A stretch of 64,000 nucleotides of DNA, from assembly GCA_036924285.1 (NCBI GenBank), contig JAYKYS010000014.1, forward strand, positions 3,286,001 through 3,350,000, in the 5' to 3' direction. Numbering within the stretch: position 1 is the stretch's first letter; each line of letters opens with the position of its first letter. Source of the DNA: Asterella californica. Taxonomy: Eukaryota > Streptophyta > Marchantiopsida > Marchantiales > Aytoniaceae. The position numbers and the translations under genes were made by a program. This document shows, piece by piece, positions 46,544-57,965 of this stretch. Below the pieces are notes generated by a model that did not search any database, was not told the origin of the DNA, and saw nothing but the letters and a program-made list of their open reading frames with translations.

Positions 46544-47520
46544 TTCTTCCGTTTCGCACCACTGCCAGTACTCTTGCCGGTCAAGTTCCTTAGTATACGC
46601 GGTTCACCAATCCCTACAGAATTACCACGGAACTGCCTTTCGTGTTTCACAAGCCACTTTCCCCGTCTCGCTCGTTAATCCGCGAAACACCGAAGCTTCA
46701 GAACTACCGCCTTCTTCTTGTTCAGAACTACCCACCTTACCACTCCCACCATCGCTCTTTAGAACTCGACGTTATGAGTACCAAGACAGCTCTCTCTTGT
46801 GTCCAAAACTCAACTCCGCCGAAAGAAGCACTGCACATCCTCTCCAGACCGCGAAAAACAGCATAATTGCCTCCAACACTCAATTTGAACCTCCCCGCTG
46901 TACCCGGGCATTATTGAACACATACCTGATACGAGCAGAGTGCTCCTGAACCAGCATGTAAACCACCAAAGCGAACCCTCAAACGGAGTCAAACCCTCCT
47001 CCCACCTCCTTCTTCCCTCCGCTAAGCACAGACACAGGACAGACAGGAGACACAGTACAGACCAATTGCAGTACAGACCGCAAGGCAAAGGAGAGGGGGA
47101 AGAATAGTCGACGATGAGTCAAGAAAGACCGCCATTACCTGCCACCTGAACTTCGACAGCCCAGAGTTCTGCGCGCGGAGGATCTCTCTTTTCCCAACCA
47201 AAAACGGCGCAGTCACCGTTCCTTCGTCAGCGATCCGACGACTCTCCGTCCCGCATGTCCCAGTACCTACTACCGTCGTTTACTCCCGTCGCCTTCGCCT
47301 CACTCTGATCGATCGATCGATCTCATCCCACAATTTAAATCCCTCTCCCAAACCCACGACAATCAATTACCGGCAGACGCGGTAAACTATGTATTTGAAT
47401 GCCACGCCTGTCATCATCCCCCGACTCTGAATGCCATCGAGTGTGGGTGCCTTCCAACCCATCATCCATCATGCCATGCCCATCCATACATATTAACGGT
47501 CTCATTTATAAAGTTTGAAC
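46544..47520 (-). promoter_or_regulatory. Presumed 5' leader and promoter of the Agenet gene
   Basis: Rich in short CT/GA runs, with a short (gatc)n run near 47311. A TATA-like tataaat lies on the minus strand at 47510-47504, about 960 bases before the candidate ATG. This would fit a leader with an intron. No experimental support. Confidence 0.3.
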
Positions 47521-48776
47521 TTGGTCCGTCTTTACCCTCCTGGGCCGCCTTTCCCACTTTCGGTAATCAGAACCTGCAAGTTTCCCTCGCGGTTCGGCCA
47601 GTAGACGGCTACCGAACTGCCCGCTGCTCAACCAGGTCCGAGTCCGAATGGCTCTGCACCGTAGTTGGTGCCAAAAGGTCTGGGAAAGTTTTCTGTTTCT
47701 TCCCTCCTATTTCTTCTCACGCTCGAACTTTCCTAGAAAGGAATGACATCCGGGATTACTGCACACTGGCCACCAGTATTCTCTTTAATAAGAACGTCTT
47801 TTCACGAACAGTTTTGAAACTGCAGAAAGGAATCTGATGCGTGCGAGTTAAGATTAGTAATAAGTCGGATATTTAGACTATATATAATTTTAATTTCGAA
47901 ATAGAGTTGGATAGTTTATTATAATTTAATAATGATTTTTTCAATTTAATTTTAAGTATTTTACGTTATTGAAATTGATTCCGTGAAACTGCAAAGTTGA
48001 GTATGGAGATAAAGATCAAAAATGTCTCCTTTATGGTGAAATTGCGATCGACTCAGTGAAACCAAACTGCATGAAAACAATTTTGAATCTGTAGATGCAT
48101 AGACACTCTAAAAAAGAGTCTTCTCTGCATATTCATCTCTTATGTAGAAGGTAAATATGTAAAAGATTAAAAATTATTTATTTAATATTTAATCATAAAT
48201 AAAAATTTGATTTAAAAGAAATATGATATCTGAGAAACCTCTCAGATATAAATTCCGAAGTGCTCGGTCTGCGCTCCTCTCATAGATTATGTATGGATCG
48301 TTTTGCATTCTTGGTACAATTATTACTTAATATTTACACATACATTTAGCTTTCTTGACAATGTAATACATAATTTCCACACAACATTGGAAACAACAGT
48401 TCACCAAAGTTGATCTTGCATACATATTATTTTACTAACAGCTTACATCATTTTATTCATTCTCAATAGCAATAACAGTTACCAAACATTTGGACTTTTC
48501 TTCTAACAAGTACGATGTCGTGAAAAATCTGGAATGATTTCTCTATTATAGTCTGTAACTATGTTGTGTTATTGTCGTTGCTTTCCGAGGAATCATAAAA
48601 CAAGTTGTTGCATTTGCAATGCAAGTGCAAGGTTATGCATTTGAAACCGATCTAAGTCTAAAGTTTTCCTCTCTTCCTCTAATTTTTATCTAAATAAACT
48701 AAAAATAAGAACTCTTTATTTTTATGGGATTCATAATCGAGTGATAGCTATACATAATCTTTCCAAGGGAAAGCTC

Positions 48777-49290
48777 AAACTTATTTAGATGTATAGCAAA
48801 CTATACTATGTGAATTCATAGTTTAAATGTGTATATGTTACATTAAAACCTACATGTAAGTATAAAAGTGAAGAAAAATATACTTTCTTTTTCTCCATTT
48901 ACTTTAGGTTATGAAAAAAATATTGTTTTGTTTCAATGAATCACTAAAATTTATATTTTCAATGAATGTTGAATATTCAATTGTGAAGTTAAACACATGT
49001 TGTAAACCTACGGGGTAGTGTTGATTAAAATCTTAACTTAACAAATCTATTTCTTGTGATGGAATTTTTCAGCAAGAGGATATAAGTGTTCACCTTCTTG
49101 GTTCTTAGTTAGCCCATCCGCATAATGAAACATCTCATTTACAAAGTATGTAACGGAGTATTTGGGCTTTATAATGGAAGTCTTGGTATATAAACGACAA
49201 AAAGATCTCACCTTCCCTTTCGCTTTTTGTCTTCTTCTTATTTTAATAGAGTCTACGGTTAGCTATGCAAATGCATAGCAAAAAATGTAA
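48777..49290 (+). repeat. AT-rich repeat R3, copy 1
   Basis: Blocks tttagatgtatag, acattaaaacctac, gtataaaagtgaag and ggttagctatgcaaatg recur in the same order, diverged, at 57966-59225. It includes a TATA-like tataaaag. No coding potential. Confidence 0.55.
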
Positions 49291-50324
49291 AAACACATAT
49301 AATTACTTATCTCATGTATTATATCCGATAGATATCTTTAATATCATGAGGATAATGTCCAAGTTTAACATTTATATTTTTTTTAACATGACTATGCTGT
49401 TGCATTTGTAATATATTCAAAAGTGGTTTAAGTTCAGGAAAACATATGCATGAATAGCCAATAAAATGCAAAATGTATTTGTTTGTCTGGGTAAGAATTT
49501 CACCCTATTTCAACTTATTTCGTACTCTTTTTGTCACGGTCAATCCTTTACGCATTCTTGCAATTTTCTCCTTCAGCTTTAATCCTCGAGTATGACTACA
49601 AGTGTTATTCATAATCCATAAGAGTGCATTTTGCAGATTCACTATTAGAGAACAGAGAGTTTAATAGTCATGCAAAAGATATGTCTGGTGATTACGTCTT
49701 CCCAGCATGAAATCTGTGAAATCAAGAATCTAATTAAAGCTCTTAAATCGAATTAAAGCTCTTCACTACCATAGTTATAAAAGTTGTGATTCATCTAAAA
49801 AGGACTACTTAGTAACGACTAAGAAATGTCAATGTTAAATTTCAAGGCTTCATGGAGCATAAGAGAAATCATTTCTTCAAGCTGAAAACACATTGTGAGA
49901 AAAATAGAAATATTTTATTTTATGATTTTATACCCATAATCTATTTAATACTCAACTATTTTTCACACGGAACGCAATGGTTATGTGGTAAAAGTGATTG
50001 AACGAGACAATAACTTATTGATTGTTTTTAACATTTACAATATTTGCCATTGAGTAGTTGCGTGTAAATATTGCTCTATATACTTCACTTAATACATTGC
50101 AAAGACATCCAAATGCAATGTTTTAGAACTATATGAAGCTTCTTCCTCCTCTATATAGTTTTGTTTACACTGTCATCATTATTCTTATCCCATGCTAAAT
50201 TATTCATTTAGAGGATGCATAGCTCTATCAAATATTTCAAACTTCCACTTCAAAACTGAAGTTTCTCAAAAAGAAGTAGGAGATGAAGTTGAAAGAGTTA
50301 AATCTTTTTGTTGTCCATGATAAA
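49291..50324. other. AT-rich non-coding stretch
   Basis: No frame of note and no recognisable element. A short local duplication (aattaaagctctt) lies near 49730-49765. Confidence 0.5.
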
Positions 50325-50436
50325 CCTAAAGTTGAGTTTGTACATTTGAACGGGAAACAAAAAAATAATATACTTGAGATTTTAACAAAATACTTTGAAA
50401 TTGTGACAGCGAGGTGTCGATCAAGAGAAGCTTGAA
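50325..50436 (+). mobile_element. Possible Copia pol C-terminal tail
   Basis: One frame reads VEFVHLNGKQKNNILEIL and ends at a stop after TARCRSREA. This resembles the EFVH...Q-ADI-TK end of Copia RNase H. The match is short and the surroundings are eroded, so the call is tentative. Confidence 0.3.
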
Positions 50437-50519
50437 CGACAAAGATAAGACAGAGGTGAATTTTGACAGTTTCTTTTCATTTTACATATTTTTCACTGAT
50501 TATAAACTCATTGGTAATT

Positions 50520-50900
50520 GTTTCATTGTGTAGTGCTTATGCTTTGTCCATCCATGGATGACCACGTGCTTAAAGATTGAACAAATGAGTGGTATCCGTG
50601 CAATCCAGGGACACCTTAGAACGATTATGTTTTTCTATCTCCTTGTTCAAGTGTTCTTCTCTTACCAACCTTTCACTTGCTAAGCATCCATGTATCTCGT
50701 GGATGCTTGTCTCTTCAACCATCAATGCGATAATCTCACCGCTCTTTTCTTGTGGACATCCATGCAATCCATGGCTATCTCACCCCAAAATGTCATTTTC
50801 TTTCTTGACCACTATCTTTTTTTGTTGGGTATTCATGTATTTCTTAGATGTCTATACAACTTTTTCTCTATCATTTCTTGTCCATGCATTGCATGGATGC
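50520..50900. repeat. Periodic near-palindromic CATCCATG...CATGGATG motif
   Basis: Six variants of a near-palindrome built from tccatg and catgga lie near 50550, 50598, 50687, 50757, 50833 and 50880, spaced roughly 50-90 bases apart. Examples are catccatgtatctcgtggat and catccatgcaatccatgg. Intervening sequence is less conserved. Minus-strand frame 50570-50767 repeats IHGC-like peptides as a result. Confidence 0.55.
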
Positions 50901-51318
50901 CATCCATTTTGACTGTGTTTTCTATTTCTATTTCTATTTCAAGTGTCTTCTATCTTCTCACATTACCCACTTGTATTTGCAAGATTGGACTCCAGAGTGA
51001 ACTCAAACTCAATGTCCTTGGGGTGCATTCCCATACTCTATATAGTGAGAGAAGGAATACAGGATAAGGTTCAGCTTGATGCTGATCACCCAAAGTGAGC
51101 ACACGGATCATTGATATGGTTTACAACCTTAGATCAAAAATCTCAAAACAACGTATAAAGGTCTCAGAATGAGACAAACAATTGCTCGTGGAAAAGTCTA
51201 AAAAATTACAAACCATGGCATTTAAGGCATGCCTTAAGCCTTGCATCTAGAGGCTCGTTTTTGGATCGAAAAAACATCATTTGGACCCTCAAATTCTTGT
51301 TGGTAAGTTTCGATAGAT

Positions 51319-51416
51319 CATGAGAATAGATGCAGCAAAAGAGTATGTTTACTAATAGATCAGAGGGTATTCTGATCTATTAGTAAACGTACTCTTTTGC
51401 TGCATCTATTCTCATG
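51319..51416. repeat. Long hairpin: 45-bp arms, 8-base loop
   Basis: Positions 51319-51363 and 51372-51416 are reverse complements with one mismatch, separated by agggtatt. The right arm runs into the Gypsy remnant to its right. It could be a foldback duplication, a small inverted-repeat element or a small-RNA precursor. It encodes nothing. Confidence 0.9.
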
Positions 51417-51679
51417 CCGACTTAGACGTAACTGATTGTTATACCAATGACTTTTTCTTGAATCAATTTCATCTTTAATTGAAAGTAGAACTCTATTTGT
51501 TACAAACCTCTCCTTTTTCAAGAAACAACGTCTCGTTTGCTCAAGTGATGTTTGAAGACTATCAGTACAAGTGGTGCATTTGCAAGATTTGTTGCGGGTT
51601 CCCATGTCGCTTAATGTAATGAATATCTTTTTCATTTCATCAAATAATCTACTCGTTGACGGCGAGAATTTGTTTCTTC

Positions 51680-52375
51680 AAGATGCGTTATACTTCAAAC
51701 GTTTCTTGACAATCGATGATTTGAGGAAGAGGTCAGGATTCTTGCAAAGTTCCAAAATTTTTGGTTCATGATGCATATCGCCGTAATAAGAATATATGAA
51801 AAACTGGATGAATCTTTATGTGAGATGGAAGTTCGAGCTGATATACAATTGCCTCTACATTGCGAATAATAGTGAAAGGTCTAATGAAACGAGGGTTGAA
51901 TTTATGACTACAAACCAACATAGTGTTGGTTGTGAAAAATCATATTTGATCACCAATCATGAATTCTTCATGCCGGCAGTGTCCATCGACATATTGCTTT
52001 TGTCGGTTCTGAGCAACTTGTAGTTTCACCTTGACATTTTCCACTTCAGTGTTAACTTACGATGATAGACCTAACCGTGTCAAGCTTGTCGATGTGAAAA
52101 GATGTTCTCCATACATGAGATAAAAAGAGATTTTGCGCGTAGACGCATTGGGTGAGTTGTTGTAGGTAAATTATACCAAAAGAAGTAAGGTGTCTCACTT
52201 CTCTTGCTCTTCTAGAATAAAGACTCGTAACATGTCTTCACTTGTTTGATTTGCTCTTTCACTCTATCCATCGGTCTATGGTGATAGATAGTGAACACGA
52301 CGAGTTCGATTTTGAATAGACCAAATAGGGTTCTCCAAGATATACTAGTAAACTGAGGATCTTTGATGTACTATA
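51680..52375 (-). mobile_element. Ty3/Gypsy integrase remnant, minus strand
   Basis: Read on the minus strand from 52370: KDPQFTSISWRTLFGLF and IYHHRPMDRVKEQIKQV match the integrase core (DxxFTS-FW-LF ... YHPQTDGQ-ER-N). VKLQVAQNRQKQYVDGH and EEFMIGDQI match the region before the chromodomain. PRFIRPFTIIRN and VYQLELP near 51900-51830 match the Gypsy GPF...VAY-L-LP end. Stops and frameshifts make it a pseudogene. RT and gag are not recognisable nearby. Confidence 0.75.
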
Positions 52376-54066
52376 TTGCTCTTCATTTTTGTCCTTTTAT
52401 AGTAGTATTTTGCACTGTTATATATAGTATATGACCGATGATCGTGTATTTTTCTTGATATGATTATATCTCTTTTATCTAATTGTAGTGCAAACATGAA
52501 CTTCTGGAGAACTCTTGTCCGCTTGTGGTTGTCAATAAATACATAAGTATTAACTGGAAATTATTTAATATATCAAAATATCAACAAATATTAAATATTA
52601 TGAGAGTGCAGAGTTGCAAGAAGATCTTGAAATAATCCATAAAGAGAAAAATAGAAGCTGCACTTCTGACAATATAAGTCCGGGTGGCTACAAACAAAAT
52701 ATTCATGTTTTAACGAGACATTAGATTATTACCTAACCCTTCTTAACGGAAGGGTTAAATAATAAATAAAACCCTTGTATAACCTCCTGCCTCTAAGATG
52801 AGTGCCTCGTATAATAGTTGAGAGCAAATGAAACTAAATTCGATAGTATGAGCAACTTGAAAAACTATCCTTTACTCATAATACCAAAGTACTCAATGAT
52901 GATGTAATCACTCTTCGAATCATAAAAGTACTACATAATTTTAAGTTTTAAACCACACTTCATGTTTGGCAAAATGTACTTTATGTTTCTTCTTCTTGAT
53001 ACTGGTATATCTTTTAAATCTTTATCAATCTTGTTTATAGTTTGTCTATGTTTAAGTACTAAAAGTCAGAAATGAGTACAAACACAATATAATCACAGTC
53101 CATAAAACTCACAAAGGGAAATGAAAACATGTGATATGTATTAGTGCAATGTTCTGAAAATTACTCTTCTTGATAAACCCTTTGTTTGAAACTTGGATGT
53201 TAGGGTAGTTTTAATCTCATGAAATCCGGACCTACATCCTGAAGTAACGAGATTCATGTCATGTTATTGGACTTTCATATTTGTAATGACTTTGAAGTAT
53301 ATGACATTCTGTGCGAGTTCTCGATTATGTTTCACCGGTATTAACTTTCTCGAACGTTACATAACCGAATATGTATTTCACATAACTCAGTGGACAATTT
53401 GCTTCAAATCTATATATACTCGCTAAAATATGGTTCATATGATACATCAATGAACAACAAGGACATGTTATCTACTACTTAACAAATTAAGTTGTCATGT
53501 CTCATGAAAATCTAATAATAGCAGTAATAGTATTATACATTTAGATAGTACCTCATGGGCAATGACAAATAACAAGCGTCATCTCTATGTAAATTCTCTA
53601 CTTGCTAGAGAAAAGAGAGTAAATATCACCAATAAACTGTTTTATTGTAACAATGCAAAACGAGACATAACATAGTAGACGGAATTCTTGAGAAGAGAGA
53701 ACGGTATCACTAAGTCTTCCTAGTTAACAAAACTGGCAAATTATGCAAATTGAAAGATTCTGATTTTTTATAGTCAAGTTGTGTAAAACTCTCTCGCATG
53801 TTATGCAAAATAAGCATATAAACCGCACATGTGGGCATGGAAGGAAAAGAGACGAGCAGCGAAAGCGGACTTCATTTGAAAATCACGATAGGGCAAGGTG
53901 AGAGGTTAACGGCCGAACGGAGAAACCACGGTATTTTTTATTTAACGGTAGGGCAAGCTGCCTGACCTTTCTCGCTTGTTCGGTTTCGGCTTTGGCGAGT
54001 ATTGCTGCGGGACGATTTGGACGATTTTTTGTCAGCCGCATAGTTGTTGAATGAATTGATCGTGAG
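52376..54066. other. AT-rich non-coding stretch with a hairpin
   Basis: No frame of note. A hairpin (taacccttc 52734-52742, gaagggtta 52749-52757) resembles the longer one at 56828-56877. From about 53830 the sequence becomes richer in GC on approach to the Rep pseudogene. Confidence 0.5.
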
Positions 54067-54675
54067 TTGTTGCAGGGTGACCTCGAGGATTTGCTCAGCC
54101 GCTGTCCTTTGAAATTGTTCTTGTGGCGTTCCTCTCAGGTCGTGGTTTCGCTGGTCCCTAGCTTTGTTTCGAGGATTGTTGTTTACGGGGTTGTTTGTTG
54201 CAGGGTGCCTTTCGCTCGTTCGTTCGAATCGGTCTTAGATGAGCTACCATCAATCTGCTTGTTGTGCATGTTGTTGTTTGTGGTGCTGTCTATCGAGGAG
54301 TGTCGTGTTCCAGTGTCGATGGATGACCATTTAGAGATTTTGATCTCATTCGGCAGGATGTCATGGACTCGATGTGAATTGGACTGCGGAGATCCGATTT
54401 TCGTAGTTATTCTTCTTTTCTCTCGTTTTTGTACTTTTTTGTGCCGTCGGTAGACTGCCATGATGGGTGTCTGTGCTATCTTGGTGGTCTGCAGTGCTGT
54501 TGCCGTCGACCTTTCATTCGCTGTCTCTTTCATTCGTGGATGGTGGCTGGGACATGCACGGCTGCATGTTGTTCTGTGGAAGGATGGCTGCGGTAATACT
54601 TCAGTAACGTCAAAGACGCTATCGCACTCCAAGAGCTCATCGCAGGCATGTTTTCGTGTTTTCAGCTCTTGCTAT
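54067..54675 (+). other. G/T-rich leader before the Rep pseudogene
   Basis: A frame of 128 codons (54067-54453) is Leu/Val/Phe/Cys-rich and resembles G/T-rich non-coding DNA read as protein. I do not recognise it. It may be the 5' part or leader of the mobile element whose Rep remnant follows. Confidence 0.3.
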
Positions 54676-54945
54676 GTCAGAGACGAGCCGATCAAGTCAT
54701 ACCTCTCAGGCGGTTGATGAGACGGACAATACAGCCGACGTGGTGAGTAGTATCTCTTGCGGTTCACCTGTCCAGACTACTCCTCCTCCTGACTTTGAGT
54801 TCTTGGATGTCAATGGTGCTGCTCCTCGTTTCTCTCGTCTCTCCAGTGACAAGTCGATGATTTTGTTTGACGATCGGTTCTTGGGATTGACACGTAGTTA
54901 TGTGTACTTAGAGCTTGGGTTTTCTCGCATCCGTCTGAGTTCTTG
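54676..54945 (+). pseudogene. Possible N-terminal segment of the HUH/Rep protein
   Basis: The frame starts MSETSRSSHTSQAVDETDN and is Ser/Thr/Asp-rich, then reads FEFLDVNGAAPRFSRL and ends at a stop. A disordered N terminus ahead of the HUH domain would be usual for this protein type. No motif proves the link; it rests on strand, proximity (373 bases) and the shared rise in GC. Confidence 0.35.
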
Positions 54946-55317
54946 ATAAAATTTGATTACGTCAAAATAGATACGACTTGTTATCCATGTAAGTTCCACA
55001 GTGTCTCATTATAAACATTGGTCGGTCCATATCATTTCTTTTCTTATTCTGCCGATAACTTCTATTTGTACTTACAAAATTGACGGTATCGCATGTTTGC
55101 TTATCCCACCCATTTACACGCGCGGATGGCTCTCTCAAGTCCATTGTGCACGGTCTTTATCTTCTTATTGTTATCCTTATGTCCGCACTCATGTCGATCT
55201 TTTTGAGAGTGTAGTTATCTTTTGTCACTTCTCTGCCATCTATAGTCATGTCCCTTCGACGTCAAGCGAGGACTAGACGTCCAAACCTATAACTATCGAT
55301 CACTATTTGTACTACGG

Positions 55318-56141
55318 GTGCAGACCTTGACATCCAGTTACTTTCCTTTGATTTTTGACTTCCTCAAGTGTCAATGCTTATCTCGAATGTTTTCGGTCGA
55401 GAGAGGGGGATCCCTTCTCCATCTCCACTTCCAGGGAGTGATATGCATACATGGCAAGTCCTTGGTCGAAGTAAAGAAACAAATTTCTCAAACCCTTGGG
55501 ATGGGATAAAGACAAACCAGTTGGTGTAGAGGTCTGCGTTAAGCAGCTCACGAACAAAGGTATCCATACCTTTGTGGGCATGCTTGGGTATTGTCTGAAG
55601 GATGAGAACCAGCTACATCACCATGCGGTTACAAAGAACTTGACGTAGAGCATGATCGATGATGGGAAAGAGCTGTTCATGCTGATGAGAGTCGTCGACA
55701 CGAAAAACGAGTTGAGTTAACATATCTTAACATTCTATCTCGAGCTCTTCAATACAACAAGTATAAGAGTTCCAATCCACTATCAAACACTTTTACACAC
55801 TGTTTGTGGTCCTTGTTGGCATTTGGAAAGTACAGTGCGTCTCCTCGTAGCTGACACAAGCAGAAATTCATAAAGAGCGGTCAGATTACCTATGGAATTC
55901 TTTCATAAGACCCGAAGATGTCACCTCCGAGGACATAGATAACATATTTTTTTACAAAGAGAACAGTCGCTATTTGCACTGCTCCCATAGATACTGTGAC
56001 GGGGAACCTGTCAGTGTCGAAGAAGTGAACCTACTACCGAAAGAGATCCTGATTCCACTCGACGAGCAGGAAGGGGCCGAGGAGGGGAGTCCAAGTGACA
56101 AGAGAGAGGCTTTCGTTACTATGTCCGACCCATTGCCTTAG
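55318..56141 (+). pseudogene. Decayed HUH endonuclease (Rep), replitron-like
   Basis: HUH Rep proteins nick and join single-stranded DNA through a tyrosine, for rolling-circle-type replication or transposition. Segments in order: VERGGSLLHLHFQG, whose HLH (55420-55428) is the HUH metal site; a break near 55501, where one extra base shifts the frame inside the LGWDK block; KQLTNKGIHTFVGMLGYCLK, with the candidate nicking Tyr at 55589 and Lys three residues on (YxxK); stops after KNLT and near 55715; a frame with ILSRALQYNKYKSSNPL; and a C-terminal frame, about 55890-56141, with EDVTSEDIDNIFFYKENSRY and the stop. Motif order and spacing fit the eukaryotic HUH transposons called replitrons better than any viral Rep I know. 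At least three frame breaks make it inactive. Full length and element ends are unknown. Confidence 0.65.
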
Positions 56142-57965
56142 TTCATTCCACTGGCAAAGGCAATGACAAGAGACATCGGACATGAGAGGGGACTTCCGAA
56201 GACACGCACCGAGGTCGTTATAGAGATAGCATAGTTGTTAGATGTTCACCGGAAAGTAGTATAGAAGTGAGTATAGCAGTATAGCAGTAATGTGTATGTA
56301 GGATAGGTTGTGTGAAATTTTCATGCTGACTGTAAACATGTTTTCCATATAAATAAAGACCTGAGGCCACTGCGCCTCTTTAATCTAAAACCGTGTTTTA
56401 GGAAAAGGAGAAAAAATACAGCAACGAACAAAAAACCGGAGCTGTTAATCACGGAAAATATCAGACGTGTTCGGGTGAAATAAAATAAACGTCCAAAGTG
56501 TACATATGAAGAAATGGAGGAAAAAGACAAATGTGTAAAAATACTTTTTTCTCAACACGTCTGAGAGCTGGCATGGCAAACAGGAAATTAAGTAGACATA
56601 CCAGCACATAGTGTCTGGTATGTGAATAATTTTATATTCGAGATTATGAAATATAAAATTATATAAAATTTTTATTTTTAAATTATTTAGTTTACTTACT
56701 ATTTATAGAAATATTTGGAAACACGGAGAGAGTAGGAGATAACCCATAAGTCTTGACCTGAATGCCGCGTTTCAAAAGATACAATTCTGGGTTTCTATAC
56801 TCATTAATGCATCAAAATACACTGAGGTTAATTTAATACCTAACCCTTCCTGCTGAAAGGGTTAGGTATTAAATTAAACATATTCACCTCCTGAGGAAGA
56901 TGGAGGAGGTGAATATGCAAAGAAGTGTACATCAAACGTGTTCGGGTGAATAAGCAACGAATCTTGTACATTGAGAGTACATGCAACATGCACTTCTTGT
57001 CAGGGGAAGGAAACTGATTAGTGGATTTTGGAGATAAAAAAGTATGGTTTTTCATTTTTTTAACTTTTTGTTATGTCATCTTATTGGAAATTATTTTTTT
57101 ATTATATATACATCCGGGTGTATGCAAATGTTTGTGTACGTAAGGTAACTCAGATGCATATCCGACGACAGAAATAATGTTGATATCGTAGAACGTGCAA
57201 ATAAGATATATTTCTATTAGAACGTATGAACTGACTGATAATTGTGGTAGTAAATATCCAGACTTCACGAGCTCAAAGCCGGGGAAAATTACTTATGTAC
57301 TATACTCTAATTGTACACATGCTGAACTTGTTGCAGTGATAACTGTACTAGCTAAGACTCCAGACGTCAGGAGTTCTAGTGGGAGAGAAATTACTTCTAT
57401 TTTATGAGAAGAACTCTCGATCTAGATTTCAAGAGGAGGAGAAATCCATTTATCCCATGCTCTTTAAACATAGTAAATTATTCATGTATTATATTTAGAG
57501 TATAATACTCAAATACACAATCTGAAGTTATCACAATGATAATTGGACTGGGTTAAGACTTCAAACGTCTAGTGAGGAGATTTGAAAAGAATTCTCGTAA
57601 CACGATAATAATATAGAGACATTAGTGAGATATAATAATATGATAATTATTTTAAAAATTTAGAGGAGTATTTAAATTATTAAATAGTGTCCAAAGCACA
57701 TCAAGTGATAATGCATTTCCCTAGGTATCCACTCACGTTTGCTGTTATATGGCTTTTAGTTCTTCAGTTAACTGATATTAATTAGGTGAATTCTTGACGG
57801 TCAGGTAAAGAAGAAAAATACTGACACAAAAAGACCCAGAAGGATTGTCAACAAACAAAGGAGAACAAAATTGATATAAAAAATTTGACAAAGGAAATAG
57901 AAAAAAGGAGCAGAAACTTCTAAGGTTTGGATAGCCATGCATGGGAAAAAATATTTCCAAAGAAA
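56142..57965. other. AT-rich stretch with hairpins, downstream of the Rep remnant
   Basis: No gene. It contains a direct repeat of acgtgttcgggtgaa (near 56464 and 56938), a hairpin gaggc/gcctc near 56363 and an inverted repeat acataccag/ctggtatgt near 56598-56625. Two strong adjacent hairpins are listed separately. One of these could mark an end of the Rep-bearing element. Confidence 0.45.
56828..56917. repeat. Two adjacent perfect hairpins
   Basis: Hairpin 1: 21-bp perfect arms, 56828-56848 and 56857-56877, loop cctgctga. Hairpin 2: 14-bp perfect arms, 56879-56892 and 56904-56917, with an 11-base loop. Only one base separates them. The first arm shares cctaaccctt with the hairpin at 52734-52757. 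Confidence 0.9.

Noticed and set aside
55318..56141. Viral integration (CRESS-DNA virus Rep) as the source of the HUH relic
   Set aside because: No superfamily 3 helicase Walker motifs and no capsid gene nearby. The segment order fits HUH transposon proteins better, although a decisive phylogeny was not possible here.
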